A DNA stretch of 64,000 nucleotides from Trichococcus flocculiformis (lineage in GTDB: Bacteria > Bacillota > Bacilli > Lactobacillales > Aerococcaceae). The position numbers were made by a program, and so were the translations under genes. This document shows positions 10,901 through 21,366 of the stretch, piece by piece. The stretch covers positions 103,420 through 167,419 of the forward strand of contig NZ_FOQC01000002.1 in assembly GCF_900113645.1 (NCBI RefSeq), given 5' to 3'. The notes under the pieces were generated by a model that worked only from the letters and a program-made list of their open reading frames with translations, ran no database searches and was not told the DNA's origin. Every line of letters starts with the position of its first letter. The stretch's first letter is position 1.

Positions 10901-11827
10901 TTATTCTACGCTGAACAGAGGCGTGGACAGGTAGCGTTCTCCGTTATCCGGTGCCACCGTCACGACAGATTTGCCTTTGCCTAAACGGATGGCCACTTCA
11001 ATCGCACCAGCGATGGCAGCTCCGCCTGAAATCCCCACCAAAACGCCTTCTTCCCGCGCAACGCGTCGAGCCATTTCGAAAGCTTGTTCATTGGAGACTT
11101 GGACAGTACCGTTGTACAGTGTCGTATCCAATACAGACGGGATGAATCCGGCTCCGATACCTTGTATTTTATGCGGGCCTTTCGGCTTTCCGCTCAACAC
11201 AGCCGAATCGGTAGGCTCCAATGCATATATCTCCACATTGGGATTGACTTTGCGCAAAGCCTTGCCGACTCCTGTAACGGTTCCTCCCGTTCCGACTCCG
11301 GCAACAAAAGCATCCGGCGTCTTGCCTTCAAAAGCCTCGATGATTTCCGGACCTGTGATGGCTTCATGCACAGCAGGATTGGCCGAGTTATCAAACTGCA
11401 TCGGCATAAAGTGTTCCGGTTGCATTGCGATTTCCCTTGCTCTTGCAATCGAACCATTCATTCCTTCCGCTCCTGGCGTCAGAACCAATTCTGCGCCGTA
11501 TGCTGCCAACAGCAAACGTCTTTCCATGCTCATCGTATCCGGCATCACAAAAATGGCTTTGTAGCCTTTCGCAGCAGCCAACATGGCCAAACCCACTCCT
11601 GTATTTCCGCTTGTCGGCTCAACGATTGTATAACCGGGTTTCAGAAGTCCTTCTTCTTCAGCCACTTCAATCATATTCAGAGCGATGCGATCTTTCACGC
11701 TTCCGCCCGCGTTGAAAGACTCCAACTTGACGTAAACATCAGCCACACCCTCAGGCACAACTTTATTCAGTTTGATTATCGGTGTTTCCCCGATCAAACT
11801 CGCAATTGAAGAGACTATTTTTACCAT
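10901..11827 (-). CDS. cysK: Cysteine synthase A (O-acetylserine sulfhydrylase)
   Basis: The 308-residue PLP enzyme makes cysteine from O-acetylserine and sulfide. The PLP lysine is in [12 protein letters not shown] (about residue 44), the substrate loop is EPTSGNTG, and the PLP phosphate is held by a Gly/Thr loop at [15 protein letters not shown] lies 7 nt before the ATG. The gap to hslO upstream holds a long interrupted stem-loop at 11882-11936. The relative CysM cannot be fully excluded, but the length and the hslO-cysK context favour CysK. Confidence 0.93.
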   Translation of the reverse strand: MVKIVSSIASLIGETPIIKLNKVVPEGVADVYVKLESFNAGGSVKDRIALNMIEVAEEEGLLKPGYTIVEPTSGNTGVGLAMLAAAKGYKAIFVMPDTMSMERRLLLAAYGAELVLTPGAEGMNGSIARAREIAMQPEHFMPMQFDNSANPAVHEAITGPEIIEAFEGKTPDAFVAGVGTGGTVTGVGKALRKVNPNVEIYALEPTDSAVLSGKPKGPHKIQGIGAGFIPSVLDTTLYNGTVQVSNEQAFEMARRVAREEGVLVGISGGAAIAGAIEVAIRLGKGKSVVTVAPDNGERYLSTPLFSVE

Positions 11828-11881
11828 GTCGATTCCTCCAGCTAAGCTAAATTTTACTGATCACTTCCATCAAACGAACAG

Positions 11882-11936
11882 ATTAGTTTCATTGTAGGTT
11901 ACGCGAAACCGCATTACAAGTGAAACGCTGGCTAAT
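11882..11936 (-). promoter_or_regulatory. Long interrupted stem-loop between hslO and cysK
   Basis: Four nested arms pair: ATTAG with CTAAT, GTTTCA with TGAAAC, TTGTA with TACAA and GGTT with AACC, around loop ACGCGA. Asymmetric bulges occur only on the 3' (plus-strand) side. It starts right after the hslO stop codon. There is no U-tract, so it is not an ordinary terminator. Function unknown; an end-of-transcript structure for hslO or a cysK leader element are both possible. Confidence 0.55.
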
Positions 11937-12839
11937 TTAGATGTTGGCGGCACGCTTCTCATCAATGGCCGTAACCAATTCCTGAAGATCAGCTTCCGAA
12001 TAATGGTATTTTTCGCCACAGAAATGGCAGACCACTTCAGCCCCGTGATCCTCAACAATCATCTCATGAAGTTCATCTTTACCGATTGAACTCAAACCAC
12101 CAGCGAAACGTTCTCTTGAACAATCGCAGTGGAAACGAACCGGCATCTTTTCCAGGACTTCCACATTTTCTTCGCCCAATATACGCGCCAAGATCTGTTC
12201 AGGCGTTTCACCATTTTCCATCAATCTGGAGACTAAGGGAATAGCTGCGATATTTTGTTCCACTTTTGTGATGGCTTCATCGCTGGCATCAGGCATCACT
12301 TGAATCATGAATCCACCAGCCGCTTTGATCGAATCATCCGTATCAACCAGTACGCTTAACCCGATAGCTGAAGGGATTTGCTCAGAATTTGCCATATAGT
12401 AGGTGAAATCCTCGCCCAATTCGCCGCTGACCAGAGAAACTTGTCCCGTGAACGGTTCCTTCATACCCAGATCTTTGATGACGGTCAAAGTACCTTCAGT
12501 CCCCACAACTGCGCGTACATCCAGTTTGCCATCACCGTTCAATGCAAGGTTGACATTCGGGTTAGAAATATAGGCTTTGATATCGCCTTTTCCGTTCGCA
12601 TCAGCGAGTATACGGCCCCCCAAGCCATCTCCGTTCACGATCACAGTCATTTTTTCCTCATTCTTCAATCCAGCCGCAGCCAGCAACAAAGTCCCCACCA
12701 TTGTGCGGCCCAAAGCTGCAGAAGAGGCACTCCATGTATCATGCCTTTTTTGAGCCTCAGCAACCGCTTCTGTAGCGTCGATCGCATAGGCCCGGAATTG
12801 TCCTTCATAGGCTAACGCCTTAATTAAATAACTACTCAT
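11937..12839 (-). CDS. hslO: Redox-regulated chaperone Hsp33
   Basis: The 300-residue cytosolic holdase is activated by oxidation. The zinc-binding cysteines that form the redox switch are visible near the C-terminus as CDC (FHCDCSRERF) and CHFC. GGAGG stands 7 nt before the ATG. It follows ftsH, as in Bacillus, but a terminator behind ftsH and a promoter at 12879-12906 indicate its own transcript. Confidence 0.95.
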   Translation of the reverse strand: MSSYLIKALAYEGQFRAYAIDATEAVAEAQKRHDTWSASSAALGRTMVGTLLLAAAGLKNEEKMTVIVNGDGLGGRILADANGKGDIKAYISNPNVNLALNGDGKLDVRAVVGTEGTLTVIKDLGMKEPFTGQVSLVSGELGEDFTYYMANSEQIPSAIGLSVLVDTDDSIKAAGGFMIQVMPDASDEAITKVEQNIAAIPLVSRLMENGETPEQILARILGEENVEVLEKMPVRFHCDCSRERFAGGLSSIGKDELHEMIVEDHGAEVVCHFCGEKYHYSEADLQELVTAIDEKRAANI

Positions 12840-12878
12840 GTATAATCCTCCATTGCATTCTTAAATTGTTTCTCTATC

Positions 12879-12906
12879 ATTCTACTATAGGTCAAGCTGA
12901 AAGCAA
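12879..12906 (-). promoter_or_regulatory. Promoter of hslO
   Basis: On the minus strand TTGCTT (12901-12906), a 16-bp spacer and TAGAAT (12879-12884). Confidence 0.55.
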
Positions 12907-12950
12907 CCACACTTTGCTCACTTGGTACTGTGAAACCACGCGGTAATGAC

Positions 12951-12981
12951 AAAAAGTCCGGGATTTTCGTCCCAGACTTTT
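12951..12981 (-). terminator. Intrinsic terminator of ftsH
   Basis: AAAAGTCCGGGA and TCCCAGACTTTT pair around a short loop 19 bp after the ftsH stop codon; the plus-strand A-run gives the U-tract. Confidence 0.85.
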
Positions 12982-12999
12982 CGCAAAATTCTATTTGTT

Positions 13000-15111
13000 T
13001 TATTTTTCTTCAGTATCTGTGTCTTGATTTTCCGATTCATTTTCTGCTTTTCCATCGGCAGCAGGTAATGAATCTTGGGATTCATCATCAGCAAGCATCT
13101 GCTCTTCCTGATGAATTTTTTCAGCTTCTTTCTTTTCAAGGGCCCGTTTGGCCTCTTCAAAAGACTGTGCTTTTTCGCTTGGATATTCTTCTGTATTTGA
13201 GTCCGAAGGCATTTGGCCGGTTTCGAACAGGCTGCGGATTGTTTTCTCATCCAATGTTTCCAGTTCCAACAATTTCTCAGCGATCAAATTCAGTTGTTCA
13301 CGGTGTTCTTCGATGATTTGACGCGCTCTGATATGCGCATCATTCATCATACGACGGACTTCCGAGTCGATTTGGTAAGCAATATCTTCAGAGTATGCTT
13401 TGGTTTGACCGTAGTCACGACCTACGAATACTTGATGATTTCCTTCATACTGTACAGTACCCAACTTATCACTCATACCGTATTCGGTAACCATGCTTCT
13501 GATCAAGCCCGTAGCCTGTTCGAAGTCGTTGCTGGCGCCTGTAGTTTGGACGTTGAAGACAACTTCCTCCGCTACACGTCCACCAAGCAATCCGACAACT
13601 TGTTCCAACAACTCATCCTTCGTCATGAGGAATCGATCTTCTTTCGGGAGCATGATTGCATATCCACCCGCGCGACCGCGTGGAACGATCGTAACTTTGT
13701 GGACAATGCGCGCATCGCTCAGTACCATACCGACAATCGTGTGGCCGGCTTCATGGTAGGCAACCATTTCGCGTTCGCGCTTGCTGATGACACGATCCCG
13801 CTTGGCAGGGCCGGCGATGACACGGTCATGCGCCTCATCCACATCAAGGGCATCAATTTTTGTTTTATTCCGTCTGGCTGCAACCAACGCAGCTTCGTTC
13901 AACAGGTTTTCCAGATCTGCTCCAGAGAAGCCTGGTGTTTGTTGCGCGACAACTTTCAGATCGACGTTGCTTGCCAACGGTTTGTTGCGGGAATGTACTT
14001 TCAATATCGCTTCACGGCCTTTTACATCCGGTCTTCCCACCAAAATCTGGCGGTCAAAACGGCCTGGACGAAGCAATGCCGGATCGAGTACATCGGAACG
14101 GTTTGTTGCGGCAATTACGATGATGCCTTCATTACCCGAGAAACCGTCCATCTCAACTAATAGTTGATTCAGTGTTTGTTCGCGTTCATCATGGCCGCCA
14201 CCCATACCGGCGCCACGTTGACGCCCAACTGCATCGATTTCATCGATGAAGATGATTGCAGGAGCAGCTTTTTTGGCTTGATCGAACAAGTCACGCACAC
14301 GGCTGGCACCGACACCGACAAACATTTCTACGAATTCAGAACCGGAAATCGAGAAGAAAGGCACACCAGCCTCACCAGCGACAGCTTTGGCCAATAAGGT
14401 CTTACCTGTACCTGGAGGTCCTTCAAGCAAAACGCCTGCCGGAATTCTTGCTCCAAGTGCAGTGAAACGACGTGGATCCTTCAAAAATTCAACTACTTCA
14501 ACAAGCTCTTGTTTCTCTTCCTCTGCACCAGCAACGTCAGAAAAACGTACTTTGATAGGCTTTTTGGTGGCATCTTCAGACTTCGTTTTGCCGAAGTTCA
14601 TCACATTGCGGTTACCGCCTTGTCCGCCTCCAGTTTGACCCATCATCATGTACATGAAGAATATGAAGATGACGATCGGTAATACGCTGAACAGGATACT
14701 GATCCATGCACCGGACTGATCTTCTTCCAACGACACCATTTGTGTTTCCGTCGTTTCAGCGCTTTCCGTGATTTGTTTCAGTGTTTCGTCATTCGGTAAA
14801 ACTCTGGTTGTAAAATTCTTTGTTGTTGTACTGGTCGTATCATCAAACAATAGTAAATCGCTTGACGAATCAGCCACTTCCAGTTCTTGTTCGCTGCGGT
14901 ACTCACCGCTGATTTCATAAACGCCTGCACCCGGTTGGATCGTAAAATTATCCACCTCTTCCGAGTTCAATGCATCCATAAATTCGCTTGATGAAATTTC
15001 TTGGCTCGTCTCTGTTTCCATGCCGCCTGTAATCATCGAAACCACTGCAATGATCGCAAGGAAGATCAGAACATAAAAGCCGCTGCTTTTAAGAAAATTA
15101 TTTTTTTTCAT
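13000..15111 (-). CDS. ftsH: ATP-dependent zinc metalloprotease FtsH
   Basis: The 703-residue membrane protease degrades damaged membrane proteins and short-lived regulators. There are two transmembrane segments (about 11-30 and 136-157) with an extracytoplasmic domain between them. The AAA domain has Walker A GPPGTGKT (about 231-238) and Walker [12 protein letters not shown]. The peptidase domain has the zinc motif HEAGH. The C-terminal tail is long, acidic and Glu/Gln-rich, as in other Lactobacillales. GAGGAGG precedes the ATG. It lies downstream of tilS-hpt, the normal order. Confidence 0.97.
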   Translation of the reverse strand: MKKNNFLKSSGFYVLIFLAIIAVVSMITGGMETETSQEISSSEFMDALNSEEVDNFTIQPGAGVYEISGEYRSEQELEVADSSSDLLLFDDTTSTTTKNFTTRVLPNDETLKQITESAETTETQMVSLEEDQSGAWISILFSVLPIVIFIFFMYMMMGQTGGGQGGNRNVMNFGKTKSEDATKKPIKVRFSDVAGAEEEKQELVEVVEFLKDPRRFTALGARIPAGVLLEGPPGTGKTLLAKAVAGEAGVPFFSISGSEFVEMFVGVGASRVRDLFDQAKKAAPAIIFIDEIDAVGRQRGAGMGGGHDEREQTLNQLLVEMDGFSGNEGIIVIAATNRSDVLDPALLRPGRFDRQILVGRPDVKGREAILKVHSRNKPLASNVDLKVVAQQTPGFSGADLENLLNEAALVAARRNKTKIDALDVDEAHDRVIAGPAKRDRVISKREREMVAYHEAGHTIVGMVLSDARIVHKVTIVPRGRAGGYAIMLPKEDRFLMTKDELLEQVVGLLGGRVAEEVVFNVQTTGASNDFEQATGLIRSMVTEYGMSDKLGTVQYEGNHQVFVGRDYGQTKAYSEDIAYQIDSEVRRMMNDAHIRARQIIEEHREQLNLIAEKLLELETLDEKTIRSLFETGQMPSDSNTEEYPSEKAQSFEEAKRALEKKEAEKIHQEEQMLADDESQDSLPAADGKAENESENQDTDTEEK

Positions 15112-15233
15112 TAGAACCTCCTCGTCAGATATCGTTCTTCGCAGACTTTATCTTACGTCTCATCTTTTTTGTGTGCTCAATATACTAGTATCCCATTAAT
15201 CATATCATATCTGACCAATTTTAACGAATGATT

Positions 15234-15773
15234 TTACTCATAAACTTCGGTTTTTAGAATACCGATATAAGGGAGATTGCGGTACTTTTCGTTGAAGTCC
15301 AATCCGTATCCAACAACGAACTCATTCGGAACGTTGATACCAATGTAATCCGCTTCCAAATCCACTACGCGGCGTTCTTTTTTATCCATCAACGTGACTA
15401 CTTTTATGGATTTGGCTTTACGGTATTTGAATATTTCAATCAAGTAGCTTAAAGTCCGCCCAGTATCAATGATGTCCTCCACAATCAACAGATCGCGTCC
15501 GTCCACGGTCGTATCCAAATCTTTCAGGATTTTCACATCGCCGCTTGATTCCATTCCCGCTCCATAGCTGGAAACGTCCATGAAATCCAGCTCCAGGTCG
15601 CAGTCCATAGCACGCGATAAGTCGGTCATGAACATGACGGCTCCTTTCAGTACACCGATCACTAATGGATTTTTCCCTTCATATTCTTTCGTCAATTGCG
15701 CGCCCAAGTCTTTGACTACTGCGCTGATTTCTCCTTCACTGTATAATACTTCCTCGATATCAGGATGCAACAT
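15234..15773 (-). CDS. hpt: Hypoxanthine phosphoribosyltransferase
   Basis: The 179-residue enzyme salvages hypoxanthine and guanine with PRPP. The PRPP-binding loop is [21 protein letters not shown] at 15782 overlaps the AGGTG site; the ATG at 15773 lies 7 nt after GAGG and gives [16 protein letters not shown], resembling the known Bacillus start, so it is chosen. It lies 18 bp after tilS and before ftsH, the conserved tilS-hpt-ftsH order. Confidence 0.95.
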   Translation of the reverse strand: MLHPDIEEVLYSEGEISAVVKDLGAQLTKEYEGKNPLVIGVLKGAVMFMTDLSRAMDCDLELDFMDVSSYGAGMESSGDVKILKDLDTTVDGRDLLIVEDIIDTGRTLSYLIEIFKYRKAKSIKVVTLMDKKERRVVDLEADYIGINVPNEFVVGYGLDFNEKYRNLPYIGILKTEVYE

Positions 15774-15791
15774 TTCTTTCACCTCAAAAAA

Positions 15792-17189
15792 TTATTTTAT
15801 GTAGATCAATCTGTAACACGTTTGTTCGTTGTCATTCTCGGACAACCAGACGGACTGGGCATAGCCCGGCACCCATAAGATACGTCCCTCGCCATCAGTG
15901 ACGATACAGGCTTTTCGTCTTTCTTCATCCGGAATTTTTTTATCCACAAAAAGCCGGCTCACTTTTTTTGTGAATGGCTGGTCTTTGTTCAAAACGATCT
16001 TATCCCCCGAACGCCGGGAACGCACAGTAATAGGCATATATGCCGTTTCGTCCTTGATGACGACGCTTAGAGCATTCTTCGGAAGTTCTTTTGAAAACGC
16101 ATTATCGCTATGAAATAATCCTATTCTACCATGATATGGCAAGGTCACCCATTTATTTAGCTCCAATTCTTCAGAAAAAGCAGAAAAAGCGGTTCTGGCC
16201 GAATCAGGGGATAAGAAAATAAGTTTATCATACCTTTTTCTGGCCTGCCACCCTCCCACCAAAGATATTTGCTTTTGCGGAGATTGGTTCTTGGCAAGAT
16301 CCATCACAGCAGTCAGTTGGCTCCTCCGGAAGTCATATCCTGCCGGTATCAGCTGTTCCGTCACAAAATAGCTGAGCACAAGCCGCTGCAAGGAAATGTC
16401 ACAGGCCTGCCACCCGACCAGATCCAAAACCCAATCCGCATCATCTCTGGTGAACAACGAGCGAAAAGAATCCGCTACAATTGGCTGAACGACCTTCAAC
16501 ACATCCTGGAGATCTTCCGAAAAATCGCCGAAATGCCTGGATGCCTGTTGGTTTTCCAACTGCAGCAGCGGGATGATGCTGTTCCGGTATCTGTTCCGCG
16601 AAAACGTCAGTTCCGAATTGGTGCTGTCTTCCAGATAAGGGATTCCGGCCATCCCGCAGATCCGGTAGAGATCGTCTTTTTGGAACGACAGCAACGGACG
16701 AACGAGTTGCCCTCGGCCAAAAGCGCGTGAAAAAGCGATGCCTGATATGCCCTTCAACGTGCTTCCCCTCACCAAACGCATCAGAATCGTCTCCAGCTGA
16801 TCATCCGCATGATGCGCTGTCACCAAGTGGGTCGCTGGCCATTTTTGCATCATGTCGGCAAAGAAGGCATAGCGGAATTCCCTTGCTGCCATTTCCAGGT
16901 TTGACTTCGGATGTTTTTCTTCTGACCAATGTTCGGCGAAAAAAGCTATTCCTTGATTCCTGCAGTAGTCTTTAATCATCCGGAATTCATCATCTGATTC
17001 TTCCCTGAGATGATGGTGGACATGCACCACTGCGAACTGTGGTTGCCATTCCCGCGGCAATTGTTGGATTAGCCCCAATAATGCCATGGAATCTACGCCG
17101 CCGGATACCGCTACAAGCAAGCGGCTTTCTTTTTCCCATAGTCGGTGACGTTCCACTTCTTTGCATAGACGCAGAATATATTCCTGCAT
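15792..17189 (-). CDS. tilS: tRNA(Ile)-lysidine synthase
   Basis: The 465-residue enzyme converts C34 of the CAU-anticodon tRNA-Ile to lysidine so that it reads AUA. The N-terminal PP-loop motif SGGVDS is followed by the ATP-pyrophosphatase fold and a C-terminal TilS domain (around YMPITVRSRRSGDKI). The frame stays open 16 codons further upstream from a TTG. The ATG at 17189 has AGGGGTG before it and gives the expected MQEYILRLCKEVERH start. Confidence 0.94.
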   Translation of the reverse strand: MQEYILRLCKEVERHRLWEKESRLLVAVSGGVDSMALLGLIQQLPREWQPQFAVVHVHHHLREESDDEFRMIKDYCRNQGIAFFAEHWSEEKHPKSNLEMAAREFRYAFFADMMQKWPATHLVTAHHADDQLETILMRLVRGSTLKGISGIAFSRAFGRGQLVRPLLSFQKDDLYRICGMAGIPYLEDSTNSELTFSRNRYRNSIIPLLQLENQQASRHFGDFSEDLQDVLKVVQPIVADSFRSLFTRDDADWVLDLVGWQACDISLQRLVLSYFVTEQLIPAGYDFRRSQLTAVMDLAKNQSPQKQISLVGGWQARKRYDKLIFLSPDSARTAFSAFSEELELNKWVTLPYHGRIGLFHSDNAFSKELPKNALSVVIKDETAYMPITVRSRRSGDKIVLNKDQPFTKKVSRLFVDKKIPDEERRKACIVTDGEGRILWVPGYAQSVWLSENDNEQTCYRLIYIK

Positions 17190-17277
17190 AGCACCCCTGC
17201 TTTCTTTCTTCGTAAAGCAAAAAAGAGGGTGTGACAATCGGTTTCCCTTTTGCCCATCCTCTAGAAATTACTGTTTT

Positions 17278-17757
17278 CTATCCACGTCTGCCGCCACGGC
17301 CTCCGCGTTTGCCTTCCGTATTGCGTTTGATGGAAGTCAAACGGTCTTCGCTATCCTTCAAGAAGCTGCTCATCAACGAGTCAAAGTCGTTTTTAAGACC
17401 TTTATCCTGATGGGCTGAGAAATCTTTTCTGCCTTTAGAAAAAGAGCCTTCCGGGCGAGGAGTTGTACTTTTTTGATACGGTCTGCTTTCTCGTTGAGGT
17501 CTGGAAACTTCCCCTGCTGGCTTGTCCACAGCTTTACGGATGGATAAACCGATCTTCCCATCATCCGCAATGGACATCACCTTAACGGTCACTTCATCGC
17601 CAACCTTCAAAACGTCCTTTATTTCCTTTACGAAAGTATCAGAAATTTCACTAATATGAACTAGTCCTGTCTTACCGCCACCTAAATCAATGAATGCACC
17701 AAAATTTGTAATCCCTGTAACTTTTCCTGATACTTTGTTACCAACTTCTATTGACAT
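17278..17757 (-). CDS. S1 domain RNA-binding protein (YabR/GSP13 type)
   Basis: The 159-residue protein has a single S1 domain at residues 1-75 (VSGKVTGITNFGAFIDLGGGKTGLVHISEIS) followed by a basic tail that is probably disordered (rich in R, K, S and G, ending GKRGGRGGRRG). It corresponds to YabR next to divIC in Bacillus. S1 domains bind RNA or the ribosome; the exact role of this small family is not settled. GGAGG lies about 12 nt before the ATG, slightly far. Confidence 0.9.
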   Translation of the reverse strand: MSIEVGNKVSGKVTGITNFGAFIDLGGGKTGLVHISEISDTFVKEIKDVLKVGDEVTVKVMSIADDGKIGLSIRKAVDKPAGEVSRPQRESRPYQKSTTPRPEGSFSKGRKDFSAHQDKGLKNDFDSLMSSFLKDSEDRLTSIKRNTEGKRGGRGGRRG

Positions 17758-17844
17758 AAAAAAAAAGTTCCTCCTTCATTTTTGCTCAACTAATTATACC
17801 ATGGATTATGCAGAAAAAAATAGAATCTTTATCCATCGCTGTAT

Positions 17845-18279
17845 TCATGAATCCAAATCTTCCGCATTCTCTTGTTTCTCGGCCATTTTTGTCTGATTAT
17901 CCTCTGGCAAACTAAAGATGATCTCGCCGTCTCTGCTCAAATAATATTTACCGCGTGCCAATTTGGCGATGTATTCGTCATCCTGCAACAGTTTGACTTC
18001 ATAAGTCAATTGCGTATTTTCGTCCTCAGCCTGTTTTTTATCAGTTTGGGCCAAAACGATTGCAGCATCCAACTTACGGATTTCCAGCCAGTTTCCGACT
18101 GTTTTCCACAGGCACGGCACAATCAGGGCAGCGCCGACGACAAAAATCAGGGATAATCTTCTCATATGGGCTTTCTTTTCCCTCTGAAATATACGTTTCT
18201 GACTGTGCTGCGCCTTCGTAAAATCATTTTGCATCACGGTTACGTTGTCAGCTGGCCTTTTCTTCGTCTTTTCCTTCAC
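17845..18279 (-). CDS. divIC: Septum formation initiator DivIC
   Basis: The 144-residue bitopic division protein has a basic cytoplasmic N-terminus, one membrane span (about 41-60, LSLIFVVGAALIVPCLW), then a coiled coil (KLDAAIVLAQTDKKQAEDENTQL) and the YIAKLARGKYYLSRDGEIIF motif typical of the FtsB/DivIC family. It would act with FtsL and DivIB at the septum. The start is GTG at 18279, 8 nt after GGAGG. It lies between rqcP and the S1 gene, the conserved position. Confidence 0.93.
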   Translation of the reverse strand: MKEKTKKRPADNVTVMQNDFTKAQHSQKRIFQREKKAHMRRLSLIFVVGAALIVPCLWKTVGNWLEIRKLDAAIVLAQTDKKQAEDENTQLTYEVKLLQDDEYIAKLARGKYYLSRDGEIIFSLPEDNQTKMAEKQENAEDLDS

Positions 18280-18385
18280 CCTGATCGCCTCCTTGAAACT
18301 TCCAACCCCGCATTATCTCCGAATCGTTTTACTCATGTAAAAGTATAGAAGAAACGGCGCGGATTGTCCATGGCCTTTCGCATCA

Positions 18386-18664
18386 TCAGAAGCGATTTTC
18401 TTCCGTTCTGGGTGCGACCGTTTCGCTGATGAGGGTATACATTTCCTGCGCTTCATCCTTTTTAGTCGTTTCCACAATTTTGTCGATGCGGACGACGACG
18501 GTTTTGTTTCCGAACTGCAGCGTCATTTCATCTCCGACTTTGACAGTCGAACTCGATTTTGCTTGCTTGCCGTTGATCAGGATGCGCCCTTTGTCCGCCA
18601 CTTCTTTGGCGACCGATCTGCGTTTGATCAAGCGTGATACTTTCAAAAATTTATCTAGTCTCAT
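18386..18664 (-). CDS. rqcP: S4-domain RNA-binding protein RqcP (YabO)
   Basis: The 92-residue protein has an S4 domain at the N-terminus ([33 protein letters not shown]). RqcP cooperates with RqcH in adding alanine tails to stalled nascent chains in ribosome quality control. Its start overlaps the end of yabN by 14 bp, implying translational coupling. The length fits YabO. Confidence 0.92.
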   Translation of the reverse strand: MRLDKFLKVSRLIKRRSVAKEVADKGRILINGKQAKSSSTVKVGDEMTLQFGNKTVVVRIDKIVETTKKDEAQEMYTLISETVAPRTEENRF

Positions 18665-19709
18665 CGGAATTCCCCTTTTCTTTTGCTTTTATCGCTTGCC
18701 ACATCTTATCGATTTCTTCGATCGTATCGGCTTTCACTCCGTCAAAAACATGCGGATGGCGTCTGCGCAATTTCCTGTTCAACGTTTCCAGGACATCCTC
18801 CATCGTGAAGAAGCCTTCCCGTTCGCCAAAGGAGGCGTGATAGAGAACCTGGAGCAGAATATCGCCCAACTCTTCGATCAGGTTATCGATATCATCGTTC
18901 TGGATCGCTTCGGCCACTTCTTCGCATTCTTCCTTCAGATAAGGCAACAGGCTTTCGTGCGTCTGCGATTGCACCCAAACATCTTTTTCTACGATGGCAT
19001 CCATGTAAGCTTGGGTCAACTCAAAGCTTTTCGTTCGCTCATCTTTCTCAAGCGGTGGAACATACAAGGAGAGCAAGTTGTGCACGCCCTCTAGCCTGTC
19101 CATCTCGTACAACGGGCACCAAGTCACTTTCTGCATCTTTGTCCCTGCCGCATCGACCAATGCCACTTGGTGTTCATCCGGATATTTCTCCATCAGCTTC
19201 AATTTTACATCACTGGCCACAAATTCATTGAAAACTTGCATGATGATCAGGTGATTGCCTAAGCTCAGCTGGTCCTGGTGGAAGGTCAACCCATCCACCA
19301 ATTGGAAACCCTCGATCGGATCGATGGCTACCGCCTGAAAGAAATCGTCGATGAAACTCTTCCCCCCTACGATTTCCACTTCGATCCCCGCCTCGTTCTC
19401 CAGCAGATGCTTGACGGAATCCTCCGCAACCAACGGGTGTCCCGGTACTGCATAAATCAGATCCTGCGTTTTTGCCTTTTCCAATAACTGATCTGCGATC
19501 TGACGGTATACGTCATCAAAATTATCCTTCGATTCATATATGTCATCAAAACTTTCAAACTGCACGCCTGCAGCCTTCAGATTTTCAACGACCGGGTGCT
19601 CTTTGGTCCGCAGATGGACGAAGTCAGCTGCCAGCAAGCGACTGTGTACGCCATAAGGCAGTTGTTCCAAATCTCCGGCTCCAAGCCCCATTATTTCAAT
19701 TTTACCCAT
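18651..19709 (-). CDS. Tetrapyrrole methylase-like/MazG fusion protein (YabN type)
   Basis: The 352-residue protein joins an SAM-dependent tetrapyrrole methylase-like domain (about 1-220, [26 protein letters not shown]) to one MazG NTP pyrophosphohydrolase domain (about 240-340) with the metal-binding [10 protein letters not shown] and [10 protein letters not shown] helices. YabN of Bacillus is about 490 residues and carries a longer C-terminal part, so this copy is the short form with a single MazG domain. It probably cleans up unwanted nucleotides; the methylase substrate is unknown. GGAGA precedes the ATG. It is coupled with rqcP. Confidence 0.9.
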   Translation of the reverse strand: MGKIEIMGLGAGDLEQLPYGVHSRLLAADFVHLRTKEHPVVENLKAAGVQFESFDDIYESKDNFDDVYRQIADQLLEKAKTQDLIYAVPGHPLVAEDSVKHLLENEAGIEVEIVGGKSFIDDFFQAVAIDPIEGFQLVDGLTFHQDQLSLGNHLIIMQVFNEFVASDVKLKLMEKYPDEHQVALVDAAGTKMQKVTWCPLYEMDRLEGVHNLLSLYVPPLEKDERTKSFELTQAYMDAIVEKDVWVQSQTHESLLPYLKEECEEVAEAIQNDDIDNLIEELGDILLQVLYHASFGEREGFFTMEDVLETLNRKLRRRHPHVFDGVKADTIEEIDKMWQAIKAKEKGNSDETR

Positions 19710-19734
19710 ATAATTCTCCTTCTGGAAAGCTTTC

Positions 19735-21366
19735 CTATTTTAAATCGCTCGTTTTATCCGGCAATTTGCGCAGCAGTTTTTTCCCGAACGGAATACTTAC
19801 CCACTCCCGCAAAGTTAAGAGCCTCACCTTTAAAATATACCATAAGAATACGCCCACACCAGCACAAACTGTCACCGCGGCTATCACGGAATCCGTCAGC
19901 CGGTCTCCATCAGTGAAGAGATGCCTTTCCAGACCGACCCGCAACGCCCATACCGTAACAAAAAGGACAACGCATCCAGCCAGCAGTTTGCGGACAAAGT
20001 GATCCGTGAACCAGACATCCCGCAAGGCGCGTTCACTGTTCATCCAAAGCACCAACACCATGGCAGCCAAACCGGCTATCAAAGCAATGCTTGCTCCCAT
20101 CGTCCCCAGCGGTTCCACCAACAGCAAATTGCCGAAGAATTTGACCGTAAGCCCCGCTGCCAGTGCAACCAAAGAAATCTTGTACTGACCCAAACTTTGT
20201 AGGATGGAATGATAGGCTGTCATGATCGAAGCCGCAAAAATGGCCAAAATGTATACGGACAGAACGGCAATTCCTTCCCGGTCCCCAAAAAGCATGTTGT
20301 TGACATTCGGCAAAATAGCCAACAATCCCGTTACCGCAGCTGCTGAAAAAACGCTTGTCATCCGCAGCAACGACACGGCTGATCGGGTGAATTCGTTTTG
20401 GCGATTTTGTGCGTGCGCTTGGCTCATCATCGGAATGAAGCTGGCCGAAAAACCAGTCCCCACCACCATGCCCAACTGCACAAGCGGCTGCCCACGGTCA
20501 TAGATTCCCTTGACATTTTTGGCCAAGTCGCTGGCTTTACCGCCGTCCAACAAGCCGTTGTAGAGTGTAAACGAATCAATGAGCTGGAACAGGACCAAGA
20601 TAGCGCTCAACAGGCAAATCGTCGCCCCTTCAGTCGCGTAACGGCGGAACAGACGTCCCCATTGGGCATCCGACGATTCCTGTTTCAGAAGTCGCCCATC
20701 CAGCACCAGCGTATCATCATTCTGCCTTTCTTTGTGATAGGCGACCAACAGGATAAGACTGCCAAGGATCGCACCGATAGTCGCACCGCTCATGGCATTT
20801 GCGCCCATCGCATAGAGATCCCCTTTTGTTTGTGTGTACAGATACGCCGCAAAAAGAATCGCACCGACACGCACGAGCTGCTCCGCTACTTGCGAAACAG
20901 CTGTCGGCTCCATGCGGTAATTGCCTTGGAAATACCCCCGCAATGTTGCCAATATCGGCATCCACAAAAACATCCAGGATACCGATTGCAAAATCGGCTT
21001 CAGCTCCGGATCCCCCATCAGTAGCGCCAGTCGACCTGAAAAGCCATAAATCCCCATGAACAGGATGAATCCGAAGACGCCAAGTATGACCAGGCTGCGT
21101 TTCAATATCATCCTGCGGGTCCCGCTATCCGGCGTTTCCGCAATCATCTTCGAAAGAAATACCGGAAAACCCGATAGAGCGAACGTCATACCGATACCAT
21201 AGATAGGATAAACTTGCTGATAGACATAAAAGCCTGTGTTTCCCACCATATTCTGGAACGGCACACGATACACCGCACTGAGTATTTTGCTGATGAAAGC
21301 GGCTAAAGACAGCAACAGCGCACCTTTCATCATCTGCTTCAAGCGATTATTTTCCATCTGTTCCAT
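19735..21366 (-). CDS. MOP-superfamily polysaccharide flippase (YabM/SpoVB type)
   Basis: The 543-residue integral membrane protein has about 14 hydrophobic segments and the family start LKQMMKGALLLSLAAFISKILSAVYRVP. Members flip lipid-linked cell-wall or polysaccharide precursors. It holds the yabM position between mfd and yabN. The gene overlaps the end of mfd by 20 bp. An in-frame ATG at 21357 is an equally possible start because neither has a strong ribosome-binding site. Confidence 0.9.
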   Translation of the reverse strand: MEQMENNRLKQMMKGALLLSLAAFISKILSAVYRVPFQNMVGNTGFYVYQQVYPIYGIGMTFALSGFPVFLSKMIAETPDSGTRRMILKRSLVILGVFGFILFMGIYGFSGRLALLMGDPELKPILQSVSWMFLWMPILATLRGYFQGNYRMEPTAVSQVAEQLVRVGAILFAAYLYTQTKGDLYAMGANAMSGATIGAILGSLILLVAYHKERQNDDTLVLDGRLLKQESSDAQWGRLFRRYATEGATICLLSAILVLFQLIDSFTLYNGLLDGGKASDLAKNVKGIYDRGQPLVQLGMVVGTGFSASFIPMMSQAHAQNRQNEFTRSAVSLLRMTSVFSAAAVTGLLAILPNVNNMLFGDREGIAVLSVYILAIFAASIMTAYHSILQSLGQYKISLVALAAGLTVKFFGNLLLVEPLGTMGASIALIAGLAAMVLVLWMNSERALRDVWFTDHFVRKLLAGCVVLFVTVWALRVGLERHLFTDGDRLTDSVIAAVTVCAGVGVFLWYILKVRLLTLREWVSIPFGKKLLRKLPDKTSDLK

